A stretch of 64,000 nucleotides of DNA. Origin: Norana najaformis (Eukaryota > Annelida > Clitellata > Crassiclitellata > Hormogastridae). A program made the position numbers and the translations under genes. The notes under the pieces are model-generated. The model worked only from the letters and a program-made list of their open reading frames with translations. It was not told where the DNA came from and did not search any database. Positions 47,534 through 58,700 of this stretch are shown one piece after another. The stretch is taken from NCBI GenBank assembly GCA_964023275.1, contig OZ029914.1:10733561-10797560 (forward strand), given 5' to 3'. Position 1 is the first letter of the stretch. Each line of letters begins with the position of its first letter.

Positions 47534-48721
47534 CTAGAAATAAGCAAGGTCTTCGACCGTTAATTAATAACGTATTAGTGAAGCTTTAATGAATCCTTAT
47601 CACTGTGTAATCAATTTACAAATAAACAATAAATGATCGGAGATAGGCAGGTTGCTGGGTATGGAGAAGTCGGTAGGTAATTGTAGCTATTTTAAAACCA
47701 ATGCGTCTCGAAACCGGCAGTGAAGTTGGGAGAGAATGCCAGCAGATGAAAGGTTGAAATTAGGACGGACAAGGTGTGCTGCCAAGTTCTGTACCCGCTG
47801 TAAATTTCTGATATTATAAGACGGGATATGGAAAAGGATAGGATTGCCATAGTCAAGTCTAGACTGGACAAGAGCAACGGCGATCGCACCAGTCGTATTA
47901 TCAGTGAGAACCAACCGATGGAGAATCGATTGCGATATCCACATAAGGTGGTGAGGCACGGTAGCCTATGTGGGGCAAGGTAACCTATTGGAGAGAGTGC
48001 TCGGCTTGTAACGTAGAGTACCGGTTCGAAACTTAACTGAGACGGTTACTATGTATGGACCTTCAGCAAGTTCTTCACTCACAACTGATCGCCGCCATGG
48101 ATTGATGCTAAGTTATTAGATAGTGGCGCCTAATAAATGCAGAAATAATAAGGTTTGATAGAGCAGAATAACAGTTAAATGCAGAATAGAAGACAATTAC
48201 AAAACAGAACTAAACTTGCAGAATAAGAGTGAAGAATTTGTCCAGAAAGAGTAAAATGACTTAAACCATTAAGTTAAACCAACTTGAACAAATATAAATA
48301 TACATACTTTAAGATCCATTTCATTGTAATTCAGAAGTTGTGCAATTAAGATAACACTTTACTTAAACCAACCTCAGAGCTAGATTTTGTCTAGTGCCAC
48401 AATCTTGCTTTTATAACCAGAACAAAAGGAGAGTTCCCTTAAGTGCAAGCAGATAAAGTATTAAAACTAAGAATGTCACCATCACCTTTTCTACAAGTTT
48501 ATAATAATGATACTACTAATAATAGTAGTAATAATTATAATAAAGTCTACAACCGTGTCGGAATTTTGAATTGTAGGCCTACCACGGAAAACAGCCCCGA
48601 AACCTGGAATTTACTGCTCCTAGCAAATCTTCATATGGAACTCACTAATTCATATTATACTTAAAATTTCAAACGGCATCAATCAAGCTTCTTTAAAGTG
48701 CTGTAAGAAAGATATACCTAC

Positions 48722-48813
48722 CAACAGACATGGGTTGTACAGTTTTTGTTTGATTTCTTAATTCTTCCATGCCACCCATATCGTTAGCCACGAAACTATT
48801 TGCATCGGCATAT
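48722..48813 (-). CDS. Repeat 2, second exon
   Basis: Same exon and borders as the others. Translation unchanged. Confidence 0.75.
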
Positions 48814-49152
48814 CTGCATAAGGTATAACACCTATTGCGTTAAATTAAATGTTTAATTTAATTGCGCATTGCGTATCGGAGAAAACAGAAGAAAGTCTGC
48901 AAGTCGTATGAAGTAAGATAAGGTGAACACTCACTCATCACATATCTCCATCATTATTAGAGGTTAATTAAAGGATCAAACATACATGTCACCTTTACTT
49001 GTTGGGCTATTTAACCTAATCTAAGGATGTCTATTGAGCCACTGTAATATCAATGGTTACTTCCTACGGAAGACAATTTCAAATTAACTTTAAGACCAAT
49101 GAAAACTTTTTGAGACAGCAAAATGAGAAAACACTTCAAAAGACTTTCTTAC

Positions 49153-49216
49153 GTTGTCAGTTCACATTTGTTTTCATTGTCAGGTGGATACTTTCTCTTC
49201 TTTGGAGGTTTGCATT
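49153..49216 (-). CDS. Repeat 2, first exon (NLS-like)
   Basis: Same exon and borders as the other first exons. PPKKRKYPP conserved. Confidence 0.75.
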
Positions 49217-50404
49217 CTAGAAATAAGCAAGGTCTTCGACCGTTAATTAATAACGTATTAGTGAAGCTTTAATGAATCCTTATCACTGTGTAATCAATTT
49301 ACAAATAAACAATAAATGATCGGAGATAGGCAGGTTGCTGGGTATGGAGAAGTCGGTAGGTAATTGTAGCTATTTTAAAACCAATGCGTCTCGAAACCGG
49401 CAGTGAAGTTGGGAGAGAATGCCAGCAGATGAAAGGTTGAAATTAGGACGGACAAGGTGTGCTGCCAAGTTCTGTACCCGCTGTAAATTTCTGATATTAT
49501 AAGACGGGATATGGAAAAGGATAGGATTGCCATAGTCAAGTCTAGACTGGACAAGAGCAACGGCGATCGCACCAGTCGTATTATCAGTGAGAACCAACCG
49601 ATGGAGAATCGATTGCGATATCCACATAAGGTGGTGAGGCACGGTAGCCTATGTGGGGCAAGGTAACCTATTGGAGAGAGTGCTCGGCTTGTAACGTAGA
49701 GTACCGGTTCGAAACTTAACTGAGACGGTTACTATGTATGGACCTTCAGCAAGTTCTTCACTCACAACTGATCGCCGCCATGGATTGATGCTAAGTTATT
49801 AGATAGTGGCGCCTAATAAATGCAGAAATAATAAGGTTTGATAGAGCAGAATAACAGTTAAATGCAGAATAGAAGACAATTACAAAACAGAACTAAACTT
49901 GCAGAATAAGAGTGAAGAATTTGTCCAGAAAGAGTAAAATGACTTAAACCATTAAGTTAAACCAACTTGAACAAATATAAATATACATACTTTAAGATCC
50001 ATTTCATTGTAATTCAGAAGTTGTGCAATTAAGATAACACTTTACTTAAACCAACCTCAGAGCTAGATTTTGTCTAGTGCCACAATCTTGCTTTTATTAC
50101 CAGAACAAAAGGAGAGTCCCCTTAAGTGCAAGCAGATAAAGTATTAAAACTAAGAATGTCACCATCACCTTTTCTACAAGTTTATAATAATGATACTACT
50201 AATAATAGTAGTAATAATTATAATAAAGTCTACAACCGTGTCGGAATTTTGAATTGTAGGCCTACCACGGAAAACAGCCCCGAAACCTGGAATTTACTGC
50301 TCCTAGCAAATCTTCATATGGAACTCACTAATTCATATTATACTTAAAATTTCAAACGGCATCAATCAAGCTTCTTTAAAGTGCTGTAAGAAAGATATAC
50401 CTAC

Positions 50405-50496
50405 CAACAGACATGGGTTGTACAGTTTTTGTTTGATTTCTTAATTCTTCCATGCCACCCATATCGTTAGCCACGAAACTATTTGCATCGGCATAT
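50405..50496 (-). CDS. Repeat 1, second exon
   Basis: Same translation as the other second exons. It lies at the inner edge of the diverged end of the array. Confidence 0.75.
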
Positions 50497-50835
50497 CTGC
50501 ATAAGGTATAACACCTATTGCGTTAAAATAAATGTTTAATTTAATTGCGCATTGCGTATCGGAGAAAACAGAAGAAAGTCTGCAAGTCGTATGAAGTAAG
50601 ATAAGGTAATCACTCACTCATCACATGTCTCCATCATTATTAGAGGTTAATTAAAGGATCAGACATATATGTCACCTTTACTTGTTGGGCTATTTAACCT
50701 AATCTAAGGATGTCTATTGAGCCACTGTAATATCAATGGTTACTTCCTACGGAAGACAATTTCAAATTAACTTTAAGACCAATGAAAACTTTTTGAGACA
50801 GCAAAATGAGAAAACACTTCAAACGATTTTCTTAC

Positions 50836-50899
50836 GTTGTCAGTTCAAAATTGTTTTCATTGTCAGGTGGAAACTTTCTCTTCTTTGGAGGTTTGCATT
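50836..50899 (-). CDS. Repeat 1, first exon (NLS-like, variant)
   Basis: Same borders and length as the other first exons, but it reads CKPPKKRKFPPDNENNFELT: Phe for Tyr, Asn for Lys and Phe for Cys. The NLS-like core is unchanged. It requires a phase-1 donor upstream; the next recognised exon upstream, at 52369, ends in phase 0. Confidence 0.75.
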
Positions 50900-50989
50900 C
50901 TAGAAATAAGTAAGGTCTTCAACATTTAATTAATAACGTATTGGTGAAGCTATAACAAATCCTTATCAATGTGTAATTAATGTACAGCT

Positions 50990-52365
50990 TTCTTTAATAC
51001 AAACTTCAACCAATGATAATTAAATTTTCAGGAATTTACAGTTAAATATATGCCTTTGCACTTGATAAAGTGCTTAATCATGTAAATGCTGCTCATCTGC
51101 GCTTAGGGAAGAAAAGAGATACAGAATTCACTATCTATGTGTGATTTCTGTTCGAAATAAAATTGCACTCGTATTGAAGACCTTATATTGAATGTTATTC
51201 CTCTAACCATTTTTTCGACCAGATGTCACTTGAATTTTCGAACTCATATCAAGAAGTTCGTTCTCTTTCTACAGAAAAAACTTCAATATTATTATACAAA
51301 ATGATATATTACCGGGAAAAGAAAAGATAGCAATAGAGTGAAGTATTTCTACAGCATTTTTGTGCACCACTTAATACTTTGTTGAACTGCCAACGGTACT
51401 TATGGGCAAAGCCACATTTTTGTACCCTTCTGATTTCAGTCATCATACGGATCATGTAAAAATTTCTTCCAACAGTTAACTGTCATCATGTTCTCCAACT
51501 TTTTTTAAATGCAGAAGACCAGTGTGTTACAGAAGTTGTGACCCTCCAATTGCCATAAACAAATAGATATAATTTAACATATAAATGTCAAATTATATGC
51601 TTGCAAACACCATTCAGCCATTTATAGTACAATAACATTGAAAGTTGTTTTAATAATACAATATCAAAATGTTACATTTTACATCAATACTCATAGGAGT
51701 CACATATATGCATGCACATAATGTTAATAGTATGATCCAGTACAGATACTCGGGACACGCAGCCTCAAGACATTGTAGCTTTGACTCCAGCACGTATGAG
51801 AAGAGACAAGCAAACTCCCAAGACTTTCAGTATTTAGATTTCTAGTTAGCTGTTTATTTCATAATAAACATATGAAACTTCAAACAGCAGTGCATATCTT
51901 ACAATAGGAATATGTTTATTTCATTCTGCAAAGCCAAAGCAGAGTAAATAAAACATTAGAATTTTATATTCTCGAATGTACCCAAACATAAACACAACAT
52001 GAGTATTATGGGTTAAGTCTACTCCATTTAATCCGACTTAATATGCCAAATTTAAGCCTAAAATCTGGAGCTTACTGTCCACAAGTAAGAACAACGGAAA
52101 TGTAGTTTCACATTCTTATACTAACCGGTACCCAAAAGTATTCTCAGCATCTCTTTGTCTCTTGGATGCAACCTGTTATTACATCTTTCATGTAAATGTC
52201 TGTTATAAGAAGTGGTTATGTTGACATAACCACTTTTTAATTTCAAAAATCTACCACATGCCCCAGTGACCAATGACAAAATTAAATAGCTTAAATGTGC
52301 TTACGATGCCACTTTTACATAAGAATTAAAACTCTGTGAGGAAAAACTTCACCCAGAACTATACT
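50990..52365. other. Unresolved intron; one exon expected here
   Basis: Phase requires an exon starting in phase 0 and ending in phase 1 between 52369 and 50899. One candidate, about 52127-52174 on the minus strand after 'aataacag', reads VASKRQRDAENTFGYR, but neither of its possible donors gives the needed phase. Otherwise AT-rich with no recognised feature. Confidence 0.4.
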
Positions 52366-52368
52366 TAC

Positions 52369-52752
52369 TTCTACATAGATGGGTAAAGTGGATGGCTGCT
52401 GATTTAGTGAAACTGACGAGTTTTGGGGTGCAAATAATGACTGGCTGATGTCAGAGGAGGCAACAGTTAGCCAAGGTTGTGAGGCTAATGGTTCATCACT
52501 TTTTTGAGATGCCTGAACGAATGTTAAAATTGGAGTCTCGTGAGTGGTAGGGGGAAGAGGAATAGCAGAATTGAAAGAAACAGAAAAAGGTCCAGAGAAG
52601 CAGCTATTTGTGGGTAGTAGGTCGGGTGCTATGCTCATTTTCGAAGGTGAATGAGGAGAAGGGGTGGATGATACAGAATTCTGAGAATCATCTTCATCGG
52701 CTGAAGGAGAGTTAGGCCGAGGAGAAGGAACAGAACGAGATGCTGGTGCAGC
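52369..52752 (-). CDS. Ser/Pro-rich linker exon
   Basis: A 384-nt phase 0-0 exon between 'tttctgtgacag' and 'gtaagtat', open throughout. It encodes AAPASRSVPSPRPNSPSADE, DDSQNSVSSTPSPHSPSKMS and ends QQPSTLPIYVE. Rich in Ser, Pro and Thr, with many SP/TP dipeptides, it is likely disordered and a phosphorylation target. It was recognised from its borders, because the in-frame Met at codon 39 is not a start. It joins upstream in phase 0 to the exon at 54165. Confidence 0.75.
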
Positions 52753-52755
52753 CTG

Positions 52756-54160
52756 TCACAGAAATAACACAATGCAACTGTACCTCAAAATGTAAGTTAA
52801 ACATCTGCTTAAAAAGTTAGCTAAACAGTAATAAATTTGTATACTTGCATAAATAGAAGCATACTTACAATTGATATCTATCTTAACATAGTTTTTTAAG
52901 CTAAGATTTAATGCTCTATCTTCAATATTAAATAATATCTGTAAAATAACGAACTGTTGCATATTCTGTGAACTTTTTGCGATGATTCCAGATAGCATTC
53001 TCAAATATGCTGCGGAAGAATTTTTGGGATTTTTGAGAGCATTTTAGAAAATTGCTAAATTTTACTATTACAATTTGTGCATTAACTTTCATGGTGTTTT
53101 ATTTAAATAGTGGTCTACTACTTGAATAGGTCTATCTAATTAATCACACTGTAAATGCTGATGGGATGGACTGGTATAACTGTGTAAGTCATTACCATCA
53201 CCTGTGCAGCCACATTGTCCACCAGTAATCATTTAACTGAAAAAAATATGTGCTTCAATATATTTACAGGACACATTTTTAGTGTTAAACCTCCATAGAT
53301 TAGGATTCAATTATGTCAATGATCTTTTGTAGTTGACAACGACTGGGCTTCAAGTCGTAGATTTGCTCTATCCGTAGCAAAGTGCTTACTCGAGTAAAGA
53401 CACAGTCTTTGATTTTCTAAATTATAATTTAAATGAACAGTACAATTACAACAGTACCGATCGTCGGTTTCTAAATCTCTGAATGCATCAACAACATCTG
53501 TAACTCAAACTCTCAGCTTAGCACTTGCTAGACCAGTTTTTCTTCTAGCGTATGCGGTTCCTGCCAAGCCAGTTGCAAACGTCATCATCAGCGAGATAAA
53601 GAGCATTAATCCGCCACTGAAGCGTGTTTGCGGACAAACACCGACAATGTGCACCATTGCCAGTACTACTCCACAGCTGCAAAAGAAACCGTAGCCTGAG
53701 CAGAGCTACAAATCTTCGCGCTCTATCTGCTACAAAATCTTTGCACTCACTTATATGGGCCAGTACAAACTGGTTTAGACTAGCCTCCCATTACTGTGCA
53801 ATTGTGGGTTTTCCAAAAGGTCACTGACACATCACAATATAGATAGCACGAGCACCCACATGATATAATAAGCGTTAGCAGTAATTACTACTGATGTCAA
53901 CCCGCTAAGCCAAAGGGCTCTTTCAGTCAATCACACCGTCCCCTACACGTGTTCGGTGCATGCCGGCCAGTACATGATTCACGCGTGGACAAACAAATCA
54001 ATAACCCAATGACTCATGAAATTCTCCTATGCAAACACGCCCTCAAAACTTGCTGAATAAGCTGTCCAGTATATTACATTCCCAGTCACCAAGTAGTTTC
54101 CCATAAGGTTGCAATGAAACCTGGGTACTGTAGCTATGTCAGTGTAATAATTTGTAAACA
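52756..54160. other. Intron; no feature seen
   Basis: AT-rich. Short open frames at 52756-53004 (minus) and 53624-53827 (plus) lack splice borders and domains. Confidence 0.5.
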
Positions 54161-54164
54161 GTAC

Positions 54165-54415
54165 CTGAAGTTTGATGTAAAGACATGATCTGTTGAGTTC
54201 CTCACAGTTGCACAGAGCCACTGCATTGTCTATTTCGGATGGAAGAGGAATAAGGGACGTCTTTGTTTCGGTCCTTGCATTTGTGCATGCCAATCGCCAG
54301 AGAGAAAATTCTTTTCCCTGCAGAGATGGAAACGCATTGCAGAGTGTCTCTCGGAAGTGTGAGGGATCAGAATTCCTCTTCTCAAACGTCACCTTCTTCT
54401 TTTCAAACGTTTCCG
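54165..54415 (-). CDS. Conserved-looking N-terminal domain exon
   Basis: A 251-nt exon (acceptor 'ctttttccag', donor 'gtactg') that starts in phase 1 and ends in phase 0. It encodes PETFEKKKVTFEKRNSDPSH, FRETLCNAFPSLQGKEFSLW, then SLIPLPSEID and SCLYIKLQ. The order (basic lead; S.HFRETL...FP.L....L; a proline segment; YIKLQ) recalls a module found in uncharacterised animal proteins, some annotated as G2/M E3-ligase-like. That resemblance is from memory and weak. Joins are exact on both sides. Confidence 0.6.
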
Positions 54416-54599
54416 CTGGAAAAAGAGCAAAACAAATCTATCATCTGTGAAAGATCACCACTGTTATAGTATCTCCAAAACACGTTTGCAAATTTAAAAA
54501 TTAAGTAAAAATAGCGTAAAATGTTGAAGATTGCATTACACGTTATAACACTACACACATTAACTGCTTTATGCACATTCAGATGAAGCTAAGTACTAT

Positions 54600-54740
54600 A
54601 TCTGAGTAGTAATAGTAGAAGGAAAAGAGCAATCCCTTAAGCTCAAGAAACCGCGGATAGGAAGAGCTAGCAACTTCCTCGGCAAATGAGGACAGTCGAC
54701 TATTTCTCTTTCTTGCCATCTGATTTTTACATAAAAATAG
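54600..54740 (-). other. Possible alternative exon
   Basis: After 'aaaaatcag' a frame opens with ATG and reads MARKRNSRLSSFAEEVASSS then YPRFLELK. It lies in the intron between the exons at 55005 and 54415. No good donor with the right phase was found, so it is either an alternative first exon or chance. Confidence 0.25.
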
Positions 54741-55004
54741 CATGGCCAGTGCATCGTTTTATACCTAGTTCACTAGGACTGCAGCTGGAAGAGAAATTTT
54801 AGAATCTCTTTGCCTTGGCAGAGATTTGAACTATAGTAGTCTAAAAGAACTTGTTGCTCTCAATAAACTATAGCACCTTTAGGCTAGCGAGGAACGCCTT
54901 CAATGGATAGTCAGAGGGTGCTACAAAATGTGCAGTTACATCACATACATTATGTGTACATCTACTGAGCTACCAGCTTTTATATATTAGTGACAACAGC
55001 TTAC

Positions 55005-55128
55005 GGTTATTTCTGAGTTTGTTACTGTCAATTTTCTCCAGTGTGGCATCTTTGACGAGGTTGATCCTGAAAGATTTGAACTTGTGATGCTGACCACGCC
55101 TGGTTGTCACTGGCTTATTCTTAGGCAT
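55005..55128 (-). CDS. First coding exon of the CARD gene (proposed)
   Basis: From an ATG with A at -3 (55126-55128) the exon reads MPKNKPVTTRRGQHHKFKSF, RINLVKDATLEKIDSNKLRN and ends at donor 'gtaagc' in phase 1. The codon completed with the next exon at 54415 is Pro, giving an unbroken frame. It is basic and Lys/Arg-rich. The frame stays open nine codons further, to an ATG at 55155. A 5' UTR exon is possible but unseen. Confidence 0.55.
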
Positions 55129-55129
55129 T

Positions 55130-55215
55130 GTCACTAGCTTCATAAAACATGACATACATATTCATACATACATACATGCACATATGTATAAATGCGTACA
55201 TACGTACAAGTTGTA
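55130..55215. repeat. Short 'cata' microsatellite
   Basis: 'catacatattcatacataca' followed by degenerate tacata/tgcgtacata units, of the same class as the 10.9 kb array. Confidence 0.7.
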
Positions 55216-55744
55216 CATAAATACAGAAAGATTGGCTAATATTTGGCAGTATACAATATGTTGTTCACTAGACCAAAACTGTGAGGAATGACTAGCTGGT
55301 GCGTTTTTAGAGGTGGATCCATAGGGGAGGGGATTCCGGCTATGCTACTAAGTCTTGTGATTTTTTAGGGCATGCCAGAATTTTTTAAGTATAAACATCT
55401 AAAATGAAACTGTGAGAGTAAACAAAGTTGAAAAATCAGGGAAACTAATGCAAAGGGGTTTCGAAAATACAAGAAATTGAAAAAACGACATAGGATATCA
55501 ATAAAAAGAGAGTTGAAAGTCAAGGCAATGGGAAAAGCATCAAGGAAAATTAGAAAACAAACAGGATAAAACATGGATGACTAAAATACTCATGAAGAAC
55601 TTAATACTAATTTCAAAGATCAGATGAAGTCTCGTGATAAATCTATAGCTACAGCATTCTGGAACAGTGGGTAAATCTTCACCATTACCAAGTTTCCAGA
55701 ATATTAATTTATTATCACCATGGTAAATGTCTCCTTTCCTTGTC

Positions 55745-57235
55745 ACCTTCTGAAACTGCCAATTATTTCTAGTTATCAGTTTCGCTTTAAAATACGACGC
55801 ACGATTATACATAGAATTATCATGAGGCATATCAGGGCACTGATATTGCGCGCGGCAATCTTATAGTATCGTCACAGATTCTTATATGTACTATTTATAT
55901 AGTATATGTGGTACCAGGGCTAGGGCTGCAGCAAGGGCTCTGCCAGGGCTGCGCAGCCGGTTGTAAGGCTGTAATTTTATTACTTTCAAAATATTGTCCG
56001 AATTGTAATACTTTCCAAACAGTGTCCAACGAAAATTACACGCCCGGCAATGGCGCGCCCTAGCCAGGGCTGCAGCCAGGGCTGAAGCCACGCCCACATG
56101 CTGATGGAAACATTGGACCACGATACTATAAGATTGCCCTTGCGCGCTTCTCGTAATCTCATAAAAGTATTGATCTAAGTATCAAAGATGATTTTCGTGT
56201 TCAGTTTCTTCACAATTGGTTGTGCCATCTATCGTGAAAATGAAACAGGATATCGAACTTGCTTAAATATGCCAAAATTACTGCTTTGGCCTTTGCTTAA
56301 AATTGCATAAACTCGCAGCGAAACTGCACAAAATATGAAATGAAAGCGTGAGCGCTTACAAATTTCGTCAATTCGAACGTTCTTGTCGAAAATACTGCTT
56401 ACAGTTTGGACCAAGGGGTTCAGGTTGAACAAAGTGTCGTAGGCCTAAGTCTACTACGTCTATGCATCGTGTGTTCTTCATGGTTTTATAATGGTTTCCC
56501 ACTAGGTATTTCCGAACAAGGAGGTTAGATAATAGGAGGCAAATTGTTAACATAGTAAGCACCACACTGGGCGCCAATTAACACAAACTTGAAGTTTTGC
56601 CAATTTTCTGTGGGTACGGCTTAGCTCTTGTGTCTCAAGTGTAAATGTACACGGTTTTCTACAACTATCGTATGGACTCGACCCTGCTCATTTTTCAATA
56701 GGTCTTTCATAGCTACGCTACGTAGGCCTAAGCATCTACTGCAAAGTCCGAGGCGGAAAAGGCGGCGAATCTCTTCCAGGTCGGATGCGTTCAGCGACTA
56801 GCGTAGTCTGTCCAAGGTGAGGGCATTCAGCCACCAGCCGAGACCTTTCGAGGTGAACAAAAAGTTCAACAACCGTCAAACATAAATTGTTACTTGGTGA
56901 TGTTCGTGGCTGCTGTTTAACGACGCCTTACTATAACGAAGTTGATTAGCGTCGCCCTCCTCCTTAATCCAGGCTCGGGACTGGCACCACGCAAAGGCGG
57001 GGTTGTTATTGTTTATTGAAATTTGGGGAGCACTTTCACCAAGGTGATGGCCCCTTACACAAACTAAATGATGTTAGGTGTTAGTTTGTCTCTAAACATG
57101 TGTAGTGAAAAGTTTTACCGTTGAACAGTTTATGGTTTCTGAACATCCAATGGCATTCAGTCGCTTTTTGGGAAGTGCTGCCAGCTGGCTATCCAACCCC
57201 ATTCCCTATCTCCGTACGATGAGGAAGGTAGGATT
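55745..57235. repeat. Old duplicated segment, copy B
   Basis: Aligns with 9425-10075, interrupted by the MITE at 55854-56139 and by roughly 500 bp of further sequence (56300-56870) absent from copy A. Non-coding. Confidence 0.75.
55854..56139. mobile_element. hAT-like MITE, 286 bp
   Basis: Inverted ends GGCAATCTTATAGTATCGT and its exact complement (19 bp) are flanked by perfect 8-bp direct repeats ttgcgcgc (55846-55853, 56140-56147). The paralogous site near 9517-9530 is unoccupied. Its interior is unusually rich in 'ccagggctgc'-type GC repeats. Confidence 0.92.
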
Positions 57236-57639
57236 TCCCTGTTTTCTTCCTCCACAGTTCTGGTGTTTTCTCTGCTCGTAGTTTAGGTCTTTCGGGCTCC
57301 TTTTATAGAATTTCACTTCGGCTCCTTTTGGTCTTGGTTCCCTCTTGACGTTCATGTTAGCAAACTGTGCAGTCAGTGGCTCGAGAAGTGTTTAAACGTT
57401 ATGTGAATCAACCTCAGCCAAGTACAGATGGATCAAATTATACACTATATCCGATATAATCAATTAGAATATTTTTGTCATTTTTTTGCAACCACTGGAA
57501 AAGAATATTTCGTCACTTGCAAAATATTTGACGCAATATCAGAGTATAATTATAAGCTTATCACTGTATTATATTTTAGTATTAATGTATGTTCAGTGGC
57601 ATAGATAGATATCTCCGTTGCCCAAAAAGGTTGTGTGAG

Positions 57640-58357
57640 CATGCTCCTGTCTCGGCCAAAACTTGTGTGAGCGTCGGCGCTTTTACCGCCATGGCTCCCA
57701 GGCCCCTGTGTGCAATATCAATCTATCCCATTTACGTTCTTTCTTAAGGTTTAAAGTGAGTCATCATATAATCTGTTTGATAGGAGCTCGTAGCTGGTAT
57801 TTGGCAGATCATTGGCACCTTTGTTTTGGCTGTTTTAATTTGTGTCAAAAGTTGTAGTGCTTATATTCTGAGAGGAAGTGTTTTATCGTTTCCTGAGTGT
57901 TACAGTGGTCACATTTTCCGGTTGGGTGCTGACCTATTTTCTTAGTGTGCAAAGCCGTAACTTTAGTTTAGTTATTAATCTGTCTTTACCCCGTTTTCCG
58001 TATTAAGTGTTAGCTTATTACTTACCGTTGCCTCTAGAGCTTAATAGTGCAATCCTGAAGATTGGCTTTCGCATTCTTTCTGCCATAGAGACATGATAAA
58101 GGCTACTTAACTATACTGCATAATAAGCATCTTTCAGTTCTTTACTTACTTCAAGGTCTAGAGTGGTGTACAGCTGCTTCCTTACACAATGAGTTAGCCT
58201 TCTCAATACCAATTATACACACGGGGCTTGGTATCCATACAAAGGTCACCGTGCAGTTTTGACGATCCAGAGTTTTAAACGCTTTGATGCACGAACACTC
58301 CGTCAGTGGCGCCAGCAAAACGAATGGCAGAGGTGGCACAACCCTGTCGTACGCCAT
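57640..58357 (-). pseudogene. LINE RNase H and zinc-knuckle remnant
   Basis: The minus strand holds FVWIPSPVCIIGIEKANSLC then KEAA, the end of an RNase H domain (usual text W.PSH.GI.GNE.AD.LAKEA), and about 300 bp further on PTGKCDHCNTQETIKHFLSE, the Cys/His-rich tail that follows RNase H in I-clade LINEs. Stops and frameshifts separate them. The right end touches the start of the segmental duplication at 58321. Confidence 0.7.
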
Positions 58358-58649
58358 CTAGCGAGCTAATCGGAAATCAATCGCAAGATGTTCTGAGTCA
58401 GCTAAGTTCATAGGTTGACATCATACTAAAAGTAGGGCCTAAATGTAATTGCACATGTTTTTCTGTAACGAACGCATGGCCTCGTCCCTGCTGATTTTTT
58501 CAGTAAATCGATCGAGTGTTATCTTTCACTACCGCTGCCCGTTTGAACGGGTGGGGCGCCAATTAAGGTCCCTTTTGGCATTCTAGTTTAAGTTTGAAGT
58601 TCCTTGTGAGATGTTAACTAGTTATTGTTTTTTAATAACTGCTAACTGC

Positions 58650-58700
58650 AGTATCCTGAATGTATCCTGTTTGTATCCTGTATGTATCCTGATACTTCGT
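58650..58700. repeat. Tandem 'tgtatcctg(a/t)' repeat
   Basis: About five copies of a 10-bp unit present only in duplication copy 2. Copy 1 has one unit at the same place. Confidence 0.85.

Larger units (their letters stand above)
44264..50985. repeat. Four-unit tandem array of an exon-bearing cassette, unit about 1.68 kb
   Basis: Units begin at about 44264, 45946, 47628 and 49311. Periods measured at one exon border are 1681, 1683 and 1683 bp. Each unit holds, left to right, an L2/CR1 LINE scrap, a tRNA-derived SINE, AT-rich intron, and two minus-strand exons. Units 2 and 3, and the left part of unit 4, are nearly identical. The last roughly 460 bp of unit 4 (50520-50985) is more diverged. 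Confidence 0.95.
30778..55128 (-). other. Proposed gene model: repeats, two CARDs and possibly NHL
   Basis: Exons in order: 55128-55005, 54415-54165, 52752-52369, [unresolved exon], 50899-50836, 50496-50405, 49216-49153, 48813-48722, 47533-47470, 47130-47039, 45852-45789, 45449-45358, 43781-43603, 40603-40552, 40394-40110, 38811-38503, 36653-36438, and perhaps 31676-30778. Every listed junction except 52369/50899 keeps frame and phase. The sum is about 1,100 codons plus the missing exon. The architecture joins NLS-bearing repeats to two death-fold CARDs, the kind of module that builds innate-immune or cell-death assemblies. Function is inferred from domains only. The 5' end, the promoter and the link to the NHL exon need transcript data. 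Confidence 0.55.

Noticed and set aside
44264-50985. CRISPR or satellite array
   Set aside because: Unit length of 1.68 kb, spliced exons and transposon content fit a tandem gene-segment duplication in an animal genome.
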